Source: Perkinsus marinus ATCC 50983 | Taxonomy: Eukaryota > Perkinsozoa > Perkinsida > Perkinsidae | Assembly (NCBI RefSeq): GCF_000006405.1 | Contig: NW_003201162.1 | Location: 139,874-166,250, forward strand | Direction of reading: 5' to 3' | DNA: 26,377 nt | Shown: positions 1 through 9,310 of the stretch, one piece after another | Numbering within the stretch: position 1 is the first letter of the stretch | Layout: every line of letters begins with the position of its first letter | The notes under the pieces: model-generated | Told to the model about the DNA's origin: nothing | The model's input: the letters and a program-made list of their open reading frames with translations, nothing else | The model's database searches: none | Program-made: the position numbers and the translations under genes

Positions 1-197
1 TGTTGGTTCTCAGTTGTGAGTCACAACTCCTTGTCGAAACAGTATATCTCAGATACGCTACGGCAAGGTTTTGAAGTCGCGCGGTTTGGGTTCGACATGT
101 TCGGTGCGAAGATGTTAAGAAAGATGCTCCGTTCACGTAGGGTCCGTGCGTGGTGGTCCTTGCCTTTGTGGCTCCATAGTTTGGTATTTCAGGCGCG

Positions 198-735
198 ATG
201 AGGCGAGCCCCACAGCTCCTACGTCGTCTATTTGCCGCCGCTGCTGCATTGCTGGTCCCCTCCGCCTTCTTTTGGGGTACGAGTGGAAGGGACGGCCTGT
301 GTATTGACTGGTTAGAACTATTACTTCTGTTCATCGAGCATCACCACATAAAACACAACTCTCATGCCATTTACACCACTACCTTCTATTTACACTTCTT
401 AGCGGATAGCTGCATCTGCTGGCTCGTTTTGACTTGCTCGAGAATCGGAAAAGTCTTATACTTCCTTTTCTTGACGTATTCTCTGACCTGTTGATCACGC
501 CGCGAATGTTTTTTATATTTCTGTTCTTAGCAACTTCTTCGAAGAACGAAGGGCCCGCCGCTGTGCACACGTCCACCAAGCAGGAAGTAGTTACTAAGAA
601 TGGCAAGAAGGTCAATCACTGAACCCTTGTGCCCGAATTCAGACTGTTTTGCTACAGATACTCAGGACTACGACAACCACAGAGCACGTCGATGGCACAA
701 CGTCCACGCAGACGAAGGAAGAGTTGATTAGATGA
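198..735 (+). CDS. Possible small secreted, Thr-rich protein (3 exons, tentative)
   Basis: I do not recognise this gene. A join of 198-276, 531-610 and 658-735 keeps one frame and gives about 78 residues ending at TGA. The N-terminus has two Arg pairs, then an Ala/Leu-rich hydrophobic run (LLRRLFAAAAALLVPSAFF), as in a signal peptide or single membrane anchor. The rest is hydrophilic and rich in Thr and Lys, with two loosely similar stretches (VHTSTKQEVVTKNG and HVDGTTSTQTKEEL). The second intron (611-657, 47 nt, GT-AG after a pyrimidine tract) fits the other genes here. The first (277-530, 254 nt) is long for this window and may hide another exon or be wrong. The gene could also begin left of the window, since a possible acceptor (tatttcag) lies just before the ATG. 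Exons two and three are better supported than exon one. Confidence 0.35.
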
Positions 736-857
736 ATTCCCTTTCTGACGTATGGACGATTACAGACCATTCTGTACCATAAACTCTAAACTACGAGTTT
801 CGATGTTCAAGAATCATTTTTTTTGTGCTCGATTGATGCAAACAGCTTAATGGAAGG

Positions 858-2044
858 CTCTATACTATAGAGTCTCTAGGCGTATGGGGATGCCTTACAT
901 GTATGGCATCTGCTGATTAAATCAGCCTGATGTTCAAGGTCTCGACAGTGCTTAGTCCGAGGAGTAAGTGAGCATAGGATGTGGGAGTCAGTCATTGCTG
1001 ATCCAGCCCATGACGTGGGTTCTTACATTGTGAAAACCACGCGGAGAAGCAGAATCCCGAAAAATGGATCCTAAAGAACAGAGATCGACTTTCGACCTTA
1101 GCGCTCCTCGTCGTGGTCATAAATGACCAACCTTGTGCAGTCATTGTGAGTTGGATCCTCCAACTCGGAGATATCTTCTCATGTCAACGCATTGACGCGA
1201 CTATACAACGCACACTTGCGTCACTTGGTTAGAGAACTTCTCTAAGGGAAGTGAGATGGCAGCTCTAGGTCATCATCGTCGAGGTGATTTACCTCGGATG
1301 AACCAACCGGAGGAGATTCGCGTGTTGTTGACGTACCAGAACAACACGAGCAACTATTACTCATGGTAAATGTTACCTTGCCTGAGTGCCTAGCAATCCA
1401 CAGAAGTGATCGCCATGCCCAGGTAGTCGAGACGTCTATTTAGAGTGTTTTTCGCAATTATCAGCAAGCCTTGTCACCCTTGTCATCAACACCCGGTGTT
1501 GAACACCGGTAACCGATGACTCCGACAGACTTGAGTATAGGTAGGCGACCTAAGGTCGCCTGTGGAACTAGCGTCAAGAAAATATTTGTGCCGCTTCACG
1601 ATGAAGCCTCCACCTATGTAACCAACCGTCCGTCTAGAGCAGTGCTAGCATCCGCTCGTGGAGGTTCATCTACCAGCTGACTCGGTCCGCGAAAGTCAGC
1701 TCAGTGGGTTTTCAAGGATTTTGGAGAAGCGAAAATAGTAGCCGTTCCGAACTGATGCCAAATAATCCTTGCACGTTTCAAGGGCTTCGTGGTGAACATC
1801 GTGGACGAATAAGCGCACTAAGTCCTACTTTACTATGTATTCTCCTCATGATAGTCGCCCTTGCGTCTGTTCATGGTTGGATCCAACAGATTCCATCTAT
1901 CATGGATAACAATGTTAAATAAAATAGAATAAGACACCTTATCACGTAGTTCGCATCTATATCCATCTTCGTCCACAGCGCCGCTGTGACAGCGGAGACA
2001 TTCTGAGCAGCTCAGAATGTCTGAGGCTTTCAACTTGAAAGCCT
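858..2044. repeat. Cluster of perfect short inverted repeats (hairpin tract)
   Basis: At least sixteen different inverted repeats lie in 1.2 kb. Given as arm+spacer+arm, exact ones include 858-872 (7+1+7), 889-910 (6+10+6), 912-926 (7+1+7), 1114-1129 (7+2+7), 1148-1166 (8+3+8), 1229-1245 (8+1+8), 1280-1296 (6+5+6), 1321-1348 (9+10+9), 1486-1502 (7+3+7) overlapping 1493-1509 (8+1+8), 1543-1561 (9+1+9), 1593-1607 (6+3+6), 1675-1701 (8+11+8), a 12-bp palindrome at 1876-1887, and 1981-2044. The arms share no common sequence, so this is not a dispersed repeat family. Several spacers are a single base, which is too tight for an RNA loop without opening the top pair. Confidence 0.75.
1981..2044. repeat. 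Three perfect hairpins end to end
   Basis: Positions 1981-1995 (arms 7, spacer 1), 1996-2022 (arms 12, spacer 3) and 2024-2044 (arms 9, spacer 3) are exact inverted repeats. Together they fill all but one base of a 64-base block. The middle stem is AGACATTCTGAG paired across CAG. No tRNA or other known RNA fold was recognised. Confidence 0.8.
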
Positions 2045-3534
2045 GGCATTCAATCGCGCAGCCGGATTCGGATCGTCGAATACGTTGCGCGACCCGGCAG
2101 CTCGCGTGCGCCACAGGGCAAGATCCAAAACGACTAGATTTCTGAAACGGCTACTATTGAACTACTGCTTTTACTGTATTAACGAAAAACTATTGAACTA
2201 CTTTTTCTACGTGGTTATAACTAGAGTTCTCGGAACTACTCGTTCTAGTTGGTTCTGTTAAAACTACTAGTTCTCGTCTACATTAGACTTAGTGATTAAA
2301 ACTGGTTTGACTACTACTAGTCCTTGAGCCACTATATAAGGACCATCGATGACTATTGCTCAAGCTATTAACGCTCGCTTTTGCGTTGGACCAGTTGGTA
2401 TTGGCCAACGACAACGGTGGCATTGTAACTTACAATTTTTAAGGCTTAGTCGTCTAGCGTTCTGCTGACTACTTAGCTTTACTCACTTTTCCTGCAACTA
2501 CTACCACTACCTAGCAGATGTATCCCATGAGCCTAACAAAAAACTGAGAAGTTCGTGATTTGCGCCTAATGAACTGGCTGAATTTGCTCCAGCGTAGCAT
2601 GTTTGATAAGGAAAAGTATGAGTGCACCGATGCAAGCAGCCTCCTTGTGTCTCGTGTTGAAAGTAATGTTTGATACTAAATCAATATTACGAATAGCGAT
2701 TACACAATAGCTACGATCGCAACTCCAACACATCGGCATTAATGAGACATGGTGTTTTCCGAAACCCGTACATTATACGTCATTGCATCACACACAGGCT
2801 ATGGTTTAGACAATGGAGTAGGGGATCAGCGATGATGCAGAGACTGAGGGGTTTAGTTGGCCCGATTTATCTCACCTGAGGGCATGTAACGCAACATTTT
2901 GCAGATCTTGCCTATTTTGCGCAAGTTGCAGTGCTCATTGGATACTTGAATAATCGATCATTGAAATACAAACAGATGACAGACTCAACAGTGTTGAGTC
3001 AACACACTCAACCAATGAAACTCGGTTTCTCATATGGGCGAATATACCCCGTAACTTTGTCGCTAAGGTTACTTCTTGCCCGTCAGTAGTCGGACGAAAC
3101 TCTCGGGGCTAGGAGCATGCGAGGACCTGACATTGATAAATATGTACTTAGAGAGTGAGAATCTGCTTACACCATCGTAATTGTAGCTCCTGTCCGTGAA
3201 GTCCTGCCTGTTCTTCTGCAGTTGTCTGGACATGATAACGTCGCATAGCCAGCATGTCGGCTACCCTAGCCCCAGTAGCACAGCATAACCGAATAATAAC
3301 AGCAATCTGGATCCCCTAAAAGACGTTATTGAGTTAAGTACCAACCTTGCAGAGTATTTTATAAGGATTAAAAAAACTCCTTTTAAAGGCGCAGAACCAA
3401 TTAGAAATTTCTGTGAGCTCCGTGTGGAATTCAAAAACTTAGGTATATTCCGCTACTCTAATACTTATTGTAAACACGACAGGAAGATCGTATACTCTAC
3501 AACCTTGAGACTTACTTCTATTCATACATCGGAC

Positions 3535-3662
3535 CGAGGCTCGATTGGATCGAGATATCGAAAATCGATCGATTGTTCGGTGCTAATCAATCGAGGATGC
3601 TGCGGCGGGCAGACGAATCGATTCGATTCGAGGAATCGATCCACCTCGAAACTCGAAATTCA
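3535..3662. repeat. ATCGAT/TCGA-rich repeat block, left copy
   Basis: This block is built from overlapping ATCGAT, TCGATT and CTCGA words. It shares phrases with 4846-4953: CGAATCGATTCGA and CCTCGAAACTCGAAA in the same orientation, and GAGGCTCGAT in the opposite orientation. The two blocks may be sub-terminal parts of one decayed element spanning about 3.5-4.96 kb, or independent low-complexity growth. I could not fix ends or a target duplication. Confidence 0.5.
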
Positions 3663-4192
3663 TTGAAATGCTCTTCTACGTCAGCATTGAGGGTTACTTA
3701 TAGGGTCTACAGCACCTGTCATATTATTGCAACAATTCAGGATGCCTTTAGCAAAGCACTTCCACGAGAAGAAAAAGTAAGGGTCGAGGCTAGACCGCTC
3801 AGTTGATAGCCACAGGCACTGGGAGGCTGTCTGATTATCTGACTCGGATAGACTCCATCAGCGAGATACTGAATATCCGCGCACGACCTTGCTGTTCGCC
3901 CGAGGCGAATCGCTTTGCTGTGGCACGCTGCCAATTGCGGCGACAGCCAGATATTCTGCAGATGCCGATTCCCCGGGTCGGAAGGATGGTATTCCCCGGG
4001 TTCGGTCAGATTGCGCGTTTGCCTCGAGCCTCGACGAACCCTCGAGATTGTTCTTCGGTAATTCAGAAGAAGATTATCCAAATACTATTTCTGAGCATAA
4101 TCCACACCGCAAATTCAATATCCCTAGTAGCGGCTACTAAGTAGCCTAATAACTCTAATAGTTATCGCATATAGCATAGGTTCAAAAATCCG
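3663..4192. other. No recognisable gene
   Basis: Overlapping open frames of 83 to 114 codons occur on both strands (for example 3737-4081 minus and 3803-4144 plus). None shows a known motif, and their mutual overlap suggests chance. The stretch lies between the left TCGA-rich block and the fold-back element. Confidence 0.4.
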
Positions 4193-4729
4193 GATTCTTC
4201 GCCCCGCCCCTAAATTACTCAATCCGCCCCTAAATATGCCACATGCGTTCTAAAGTTGGATGAGTCATCCGCTATCGTTACAGCTTCTCTGAGACTGACA
4301 TACATGGCACAGTTTCTGTCTCAGTGACCCATACCAGTGTGCTTAGCTAATAAATGTAGTTACGTGGTGGAGTTCAGTACGCTCAGTACGTGTTCAGGGC
4401 GGCCATTGGCCGCCGGCCAAGATCAGTAGATAGCACGGCTCAACACAACGATGCGAAACTAGATTGATCATTGCGTCGGCCAAGGTTTCGAAACGTTCAA
4501 GCCAGTGGCTGGTCAAGTTCGAACATGTATCTTTCAGACGGCCAGGGTCAAGCGTGATGCACATGAGTTTTCCTCAAGATGTCATGGCAGTCAACAAAGC
4601 CACGTGACATGCTTGCAGTGAAGCTTCAGGGACGCTCGGGTAGCTTGAAAAGTTAGGGGCCGGTACGAGTCATTTAGGGGCGGATTGGGCAATTTAGGGG
4701 CGGATTGAGTACCTTAGGGGCGACGAATC
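4193..4729. mobile_element. Fold-back or MITE-like element with CCCCTAAAT-type inverted ends
   Basis: The left end (4193-4236) and the reverse complement of the right end share a terminal inverted repeat of about 40 bp that starts GATTC-TCGCCCC and contains ACTCAATCCGCCCCTAAAT. On the right the unit CAATCCGCCCCTAAAT occurs again inward, so the ends hold iterated sub-repeats. The interior has no coding capacity. It contains further hairpins, such as GGCGGCC-ATT-GGCCGCC near 4398-4414. No clear target duplication was found, so the superfamily is not assigned and the outer limits are approximate. A further GCGCCCCTAAAT at about 4831 shows that the motif also occurs outside. Confidence 0.5.
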
Positions 4730-4845
4730 TAGGGGCGCGGATGAGCAGGTGCCGGGTTTCAGTGGTTCCATTGTGCGCAACTTTTCGAAATAGAAAATAC
4801 ATAAAAATGCCGGAGCCTTGGATCGAACCGGCGCCCCTAAATCGA

Positions 4846-4953
4846 AAGAATCGATTCGAGATCGATTCTCGGTTACCGGTATCGATATTGGACCAATCGA
4901 TTGTATAACCTCTGGGACCGAATCGATTCGAGATCGAGCCTCGAAACTCGAAA
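4846..4953. repeat. ATCGAT/TCGA-rich repeat block, right copy
   Basis: This is the partner of the block at 3535-3662, with AATCGATTCGAGATCGA twice in about 80 bp and CCTCGAAACTCGAAA at its right edge. Just to the left, the minus strand reads GGTTCGATCC followed by a T run. That resembles a Pol III B box, but no tRNA fold or A box accompanies it. Confidence 0.45.
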
Positions 4954-6475
4954 AGTTCAGAAGTATGCTTCTATTGTCTTGGGAAGAACCCGAATCACCC
5001 GGGTCTCGTCACAGGGCCACATGGGTCTCGTGTGTGCCCCTTCGCCTTGGGTTGGCTCTTTGAACCAGTTCCGCAAGACATCCTTCGTGACGGTTATTAC
5101 CTGCAGGTTGGAACTAAGGGGTGCCGAAGAAAAGATACCCGGAGACGGCCTACTTCTGCTCGTCCTGATTGATCCTCCCCGATAAACTCAGGATCTTCCA
5201 AGTCTGCTGTGTTCCGATATGGGCACCAATCAGGCCGCTCGGCATGAGCCAACCGGATCAATCTCGGAAGTTCGTCTTGGACCAGTGTTCTCCCTCTGAC
5301 CTTGGCTCCATAATTATCTTGGTCATTGAGACTAGAAAGGAAAGCACTACAAGAAATAAGATCGCTTAGCTTACGTCGGGCCAACTACTCTCCACTTCAT
5401 GTAAGCGGCCAAGTATTCTCTTCGCAACAGAGGAGGAAACTGAAGAGATGCTATGAAACCCGAAACCCGCACCCGAACATCGATCTTACATTGTTTCTGT
5501 CAAAATAATGATCGAGCCACCAGTTCAATCTCACAATGGCTGGTCCGCAACGTTCTCGGCGTCTTGCTGTTATTCTTCCCGAAGCTCCACCGCCCTCGAA
5601 ACCTTGTGGAGGAAGCAAACGCGGCTCCACCCCTCGCAAAAAATCATTGGCTTGCTGTGCCATTCGGGTTTCGAATAAGTACTAGGTATAACTAGGTGGG
5701 AAAATCCGCCGGCGTTTACGCAACACGGCGCCACGTCTCTGGTAGATGTGCTTTCACGTGTCCTCACGTGTACAGTCACACAAAGCCAAATCGCTTCGGG
5801 CGCGCCATTTATTTGGGAGAGCGCTAATTACATTTTTTTCGTGACATCTGCACTTCAACGCGCTTTGCATGTCATCGAACCTCCAATTGAGGCGCTAAAA
5901 TTTCCTGGGAGGCCAGAACCCCTTCCGCTCCGATTTCCCAACCGATCGAAAACTCGACTGCGCCCGGCTACCCAGCCTTCGCCGGGCTTGGACACTGCAA
6001 AGGACCAGTGGAGCGGATTCCGCTCAGCGAAAGCTCGAATACCCCGATGAAGGATGTCCTTCAGGTTGCTCCAGATCTCCTGTACCTGACCAATACGAGC
6101 TTTCAGTGTACGAAGCTAAGACTGAAATGATGAACCTGAGAGACCCACCTCCCGGAACTGCGCGCAAGTGCTCTGAGCGCCACTCTGGTCAGGATGGCAA
6201 TCCATAACTGAGAATGATTCATTCTCCTAACTGATTCAGAATGAACAGACCAGTAATGTATCAGGTCATGTTCATGCAATCTATATCCGACATAAATGGA
6301 GAGGCAAAACCGGGACTATCTAACGGCCCCATTTTGATTAGCGACGTATTTTAAGTATATTCAACTATGGTTCTTGAGATTGACGGATCAATTGACCAAC
6401 TTTCGAAATACGAGAAGCGGGCGCATCTGCACTGCCGAACTTGGACGCGAGACCCGAACTCGGAGAGACTGGCAG
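4954..6475. other. No recognisable gene; scattered hairpins
   Basis: A 95-codon frame at 5097-5384 (minus) and frames at 5451-5779 have no motif I can name. A 10-bp inverted pair, GAAACCCGAA near 5454 and TTCGGGTTTC near 5665, encloses about 220 bp and could be a small decayed transposon, but no target duplication is visible. Exact hairpins occur at about 6047-6062 (7+2+7) and 6210-6226 (8+1+8). Confidence 0.4.
6468..6475 (+). repeat. Left target-site duplication of hAT MITE
   Basis: ACTGGCAG at 6468-6475 is repeated exactly at 6961-6968, immediately outside both element ends. Confidence 0.75.
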
Positions 6476-6960
6476 TGTAGATGGGCAGCGTAACGTTTTC
6501 TTACGGTTTACGTTACAGCGTGCGTAACGTAAGCAGTTTATGGTTACGGAAAGGCCTTACGACTTTACGGTTGGTGCTGAACTGCTTTTTTAAAATTGTG
6601 GCGGAAAGATTCGCTGTAATACAATCCACGATAGCTCAAACGGTTGTTAAACTCATTTCTTGTGGCTCGAATTCAACCGAGCCGCTGAGAGAGTAGCCTT
6701 TGGTTTCGCATTTGCCACTCGTCTCCTTTGCAAATTCCGTCCGTCTTACTCCCAGGCTGGTCCGGAACTGCCGAGCCGGCTTCGTCTACCGATGGGCATT
6801 CACATGAAATAGATTTAGGCGACTTGAATTATCAATCCTCGTTTTGTCCTCTGCATCTCCGCAAGACCCGTTACGGCGCCGAAATTTTACGGCACGGGGC
6901 TTGAAGCGTAACCGTAAAATTGAGCCGTAACGGCCCGTAACGTAATTCTGCCCATCTATA
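6476..6960. mobile_element. hAT-type MITE, 485 bp, with 8-bp target duplication
   Basis: The ends form a 13-bp terminal inverted repeat: TGTAGATGGGCAG on the left, and TATAGATGGGCAG when the right end is read on the minus strand, with one mismatch. Inside both ends are clusters of short sub-terminal words (CGTAACG, TTACGG, GTTACG), the usual arrangement for hAT transposase binding. An exact 8-bp direct repeat, ACTGGCAG, flanks the element, which is the hAT target-site length. No transposase is encoded. A 71-codon frame at 6481-6696 lies inside and is not a gene. The element must have been mobilised by a transposase elsewhere. The clean duplication suggests fairly recent insertion. Confidence 0.85.
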
Positions 6961-6968
6961 ACTGGCAG
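6961..6968 (+). repeat. Right target-site duplication of hAT MITE
   Basis: This is an exact copy of ACTGGCAG at 6468-6475. Confidence 0.75.
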
Positions 6969-7866
6969 AAGTGGTGAAAAGGGTGTCATTTTTTGTCAGA
7001 ACGGCTGCGCAAGTTTTCCCTCTTCGTGGTGGCACTGCCACCGTGGCAGTACTCCAGTGTCGGGGCAGGACTACACTACAAGGCGACCGGACATGCTGTC
7101 TATCGGAACATTGCTGTATATCTTGCTATATAGACGTACGGCCTTCTTAATAGTATACTTGTAGTGGATAGAAGTAGTAGGTTTACGAATACAACTTACA
7201 TAGCTAAAACCTTATATGTACGTGATCTAGCGTCACGTTAAAATGACACAGCTAACACAAAATTCGAAGACAGATAATTATAAAGCAGGGACAATCTCTA
7301 CAGATCCTTGGGCTGATGTAATTATCCGCTAGGATCCTGAAGATCCTGGTGATTCCTCTTTTTGTCTGCGCGTCAGAGCTGGTATCACCACCGTCTCCAA
7401 CACAGTGTAGCAGCTCTTCTTTAGCCTTTTCGTGTAGAGTTATCCGGAATCCTTACGATCACTTGACGATCCCCCCATCACAACAGCCCCACGGAATTGA
7501 TCTTCCTACTATTGCGGGAGCAACTCCGAGTAGTTTTGGGGTATGTCTTGTTACAAGACTCCGAGCAGAAGTTGACAATACAAGACTTTTGTATTGTCAA
7601 CTTCTGCTCGTCGTCGTCGCCCGTGTGTCCCCGTTATCTTATCCCATCGCGGCACTATCCATGCAGATACCGATGTGATGTCGGAAGTACGACTTCAGTA
7701 ACTGAAGTTCAGTTTGGAAGTCTTCCCCAGTCGTGAGGTGAATGAGTGCAAAACAACAATCTCAGTCTCGATCTGAGCAATTCTAGTAACTGTCGCCGGA
7801 ACCGCAGCCGAACCATGGATTCCAGGAAGAAGGGTGGGCAGACTCTGCTCTTCGTTCGATCTTGCG
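6969..7866. other. Gene-free spacer with one strong hairpin
   Basis: No protein motif was recognised. The 109-codon frame at 7349-7678 crosses the perfect hairpin at 7562-7610 and is probably not real. Confidence 0.5.
7562..7610. repeat. Perfect 22-bp inverted repeat with 5-nt loop
   Basis: The arm beginning CGAGCAGAAGTTGACA at 7562-7583 pairs without mismatch with 7589-7610 across a 5-nt spacer. The stem is long enough for a precursor-like RNA hairpin. It could equally be the product of a template-switch replication error. No flanking duplication or related copy is present in the window. Confidence 0.9.
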
Positions 7867-7877
7867 CCGTAGGGACG
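7867..7877 (+). repeat. Left target-site duplication of Mutator-like element
   Basis: CCGTAGGGACG is repeated exactly at 9529-9539, just outside the matching terminal inverted repeats. MULEs usually duplicate 8 to 11 bp. Confidence 0.75.
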
Positions 7878-8219
7878 GGTGTATCCCAAGCCGTACAGTT
7901 CAAATTCGGCACTTTTCAACTCGGGCAATCGGTGAATGCGTTTCATGATTTTCGGGCAGTTCAATTCCGGACAGTTGAAACTGGGGCAGAAACCGGCGAC
8001 GAAGCCGTACCAATCCGGACAGTGGAAACTGGTGCATTGGATTCCTCGCTCACCCTTCGGGCAGTGCCAACTGAGGCAGTTCAAAGCGGTCCACTCGACC
8101 AACTCAAGGACTGGGTATAGTTAAACGAAACTTCACAAGTATCATCACGATATCATTGCCACACTTTTGTGTGTTCTCGTCAACAAAAAGACTTCACACG
8201 TTCGTCATTTATTCAATGC

Positions 8220-8444
8220 TCAGTCATAGATATCGTTCACGGTGATGAACACTTCATCAGAGGATAGGGTGGAAGCTTGTTGATTCTCAGGCTGAGCTAC
8301 CTTATCAGGGGACTTGCTCCTTTCAAGAGTAGCGCTACAGCTCCGGAGATACTGTATATATTTCTCATCCACTAATCTGATGGGCGTCGCAGCCCAACAC
8401 TTGCCGCCGTACTCCGGGAACGTCGCAGCATATGCTCTCTCCAA
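8220..8444 (-). pseudogene. Possible C-terminal fragment of the MULE transposase
   Basis: A 74-codon frame follows the transposase core on the same strand inside the element. It has an Arg/Lys- and Ser-rich hydrophilic sequence and no motif of its own. The link to the transposase is by position only, and it is in a different frame from 8542-9132. Confidence 0.3.
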
Positions 8445-8541
8445 GGTACCCTCAGTGTTCTTTCTATTGGTGGTGACTTTACGAGAGCATCGCCTTGCTC
8501 TATTCTGGAGAACATCCTAGCGATGTTCGCTAGGATGTTCG

Positions 8542-9132
8542 CTAAGCGAACTCGTCGAACTCGTCCACTATGATATGTAAAATATAATAGAAAGTAGGAG
8601 TCGAAGTAACACACAGAGAATTTAATGTGTGGTGGAATGCCTCGCAAAGGTTACAGAGATTACGATAGAGAGCTGCTGCCCAGTGGTACAAGCAAGGACT
8701 TATGATGGTCTGTGGCATTAGAGCTTGTATGGCTCGAATCATGCCACTTTCGAAATCAAGAATCACGTGTTCAATGTTGAGGCCATCTCCGAAGAGATCA
8801 CGGCATTTCTCATCAAGTAAATACCAAAAATCCACATAAATTTGCTTAGTTTTCGCTTGTAAAAAACACAGAATAACGGGCGAACCATAATTGCTCTTCT
8901 TCACATGAATCCCATACAATTGGCGGAACAAACTGGAGGAACATTTGAACGTGCCATCACAGTAGATTTCGACTCCACCCAAAGTGAGAAGTTTCAGATT
9001 CTCACGAGTGCCGAGACAAATGAATCTATTTCCCCGAAAGACAGTGTCGAACAGTAGTACTAGTGACGAGGGCTTAAGCGCCATGTAACGGTCGTAGAAG
9101 TTGATCAGGGACAAGACAAGAACAAAGTACAA
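8542..9132 (-). pseudogene. MULE transposase core (PF10551-type), truncated
   Basis: This 196-residue frame has the hallmarks of the MULE transposase catalytic domain. It has YCDGTFKCSSSLFRQLYGIH with the first catalytic Asp near residue 59, and then a PVILCFLQAKTKQIYVDFW stretch typical of the family. ILDFESGMIRAI follows with the second Asp near residue 125, and then a C-x2-H step (SPCLYHW). The third acidic residue expected further on is not identified. The frame ends soon after HIIVDEFDEF, where the DNA carries a duplicated AGCGAACATCC-like stretch. The N-terminal DNA-binding part is absent, because only about 170 bp separate this frame from the right terminal repeat. It is a decayed copy, not a working transposase. 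Confidence 0.85.
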
Positions 9133-9142
9133 AATTTAGTAT

Positions 9143-9215
9143 GGCTTTTTGACGTAATGGTCAGACATGCTGATTAACATCCTGGAGGTCGTGAGTTCGA
9201 TCCCTCGCAGGACTA
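9143..9215 (+). pseudogene. tRNA-like relic inside the MULE
   Basis: TGACGTAATGG at 9150-9160 fits a Pol III A box and GAGTTCGATCC at 9193-9203 fits a B box, at tRNA-like spacing. A TTAACAT heptamer sits where an anticodon loop would be (AAC, Val, if so). The putative anticodon stem pairs poorly. The T arm closes only with an 8-nt loop, as if one C had been added. The 5' acceptor strand does not match the 3' side (GCAGGACT). It is therefore a pseudogene or the head of a tRNA-derived SINE, carried within the element. Confidence 0.4.
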
Positions 9216-9237
9216 ATGCGAGTCACCAATTTGCAGG

Positions 9238-9310
9238 GCGCGCGCGAAGCGCGCGCGATTTCTTTCACTATTCTCGCGAGTGATTCGCGAAACTATAGTG
9301 AAAAAAATCG
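9238..9310. repeat. Two abutting inverted repeats inside the right MULE arm
   Basis: GCGCGCGC-GAA-GCGCGCGC at 9238-9256 is followed at once by a 16-bp arm (9256-9271) that pairs with 9295-9310 with one mismatch. The 23-nt loop of the second holds a further TCGCGA pair. Together they mark the inner edge of the right terminal region. Confidence 0.8.

Larger units (their letters stand above)
736..3400. other. Gene-poor region rich in short hairpins
   Basis: I find no convincing protein gene in 2.6 kb. Open frames are under 100 codons with no recognisable motif, and one (1833-2114, minus) lies over stem-loop DNA. The left half is packed with perfect inverted repeats, entered separately. The right half has fewer: an exact 9+1+9 hairpin at 2982-3000 and a 6+3+6 at 2422-2436. 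Around 2155-2330 there are repeated ACTACT and CTATTGAACTACT words and a TATATAAGG word near 2333. That is suggestive of a promoter or an old repeat end, but nothing downstream supports it. Confidence 0.6.

Noticed and set aside
2150-2350. ACTACT-rich stretch with a TATATAAGG word, considered as a retroelement terminal repeat promoter
   Set aside because: No second copy of the stretch, no primer site and no coding parts are in the window.
4800-4840. Minus-strand GGTTCGATCC followed by a T run, like a tRNA or SINE 3' end
   Set aside because: No A box at the right distance, and the T stem does not pair. Probably a chance match.
5097-5384. 95-codon minus-strand frame that faintly recalls a retroelement integrase zinc-binding stretch
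   Set aside because: The expected His and Cys pattern is not there, and no neighbouring element part is recognised.
5454-5674. Possible small transposon with GAAACCCGAA inverted ends
   Set aside because: The ends are only 10 bp, no target duplication is visible, and the interior is uninformative.
7695-8102. 135-codon minus-strand frame with repeated Cys-Pro words
   Set aside because: It reads through the sub-repeats of the left MULE arm. The periodic DNA makes the apparent motif.
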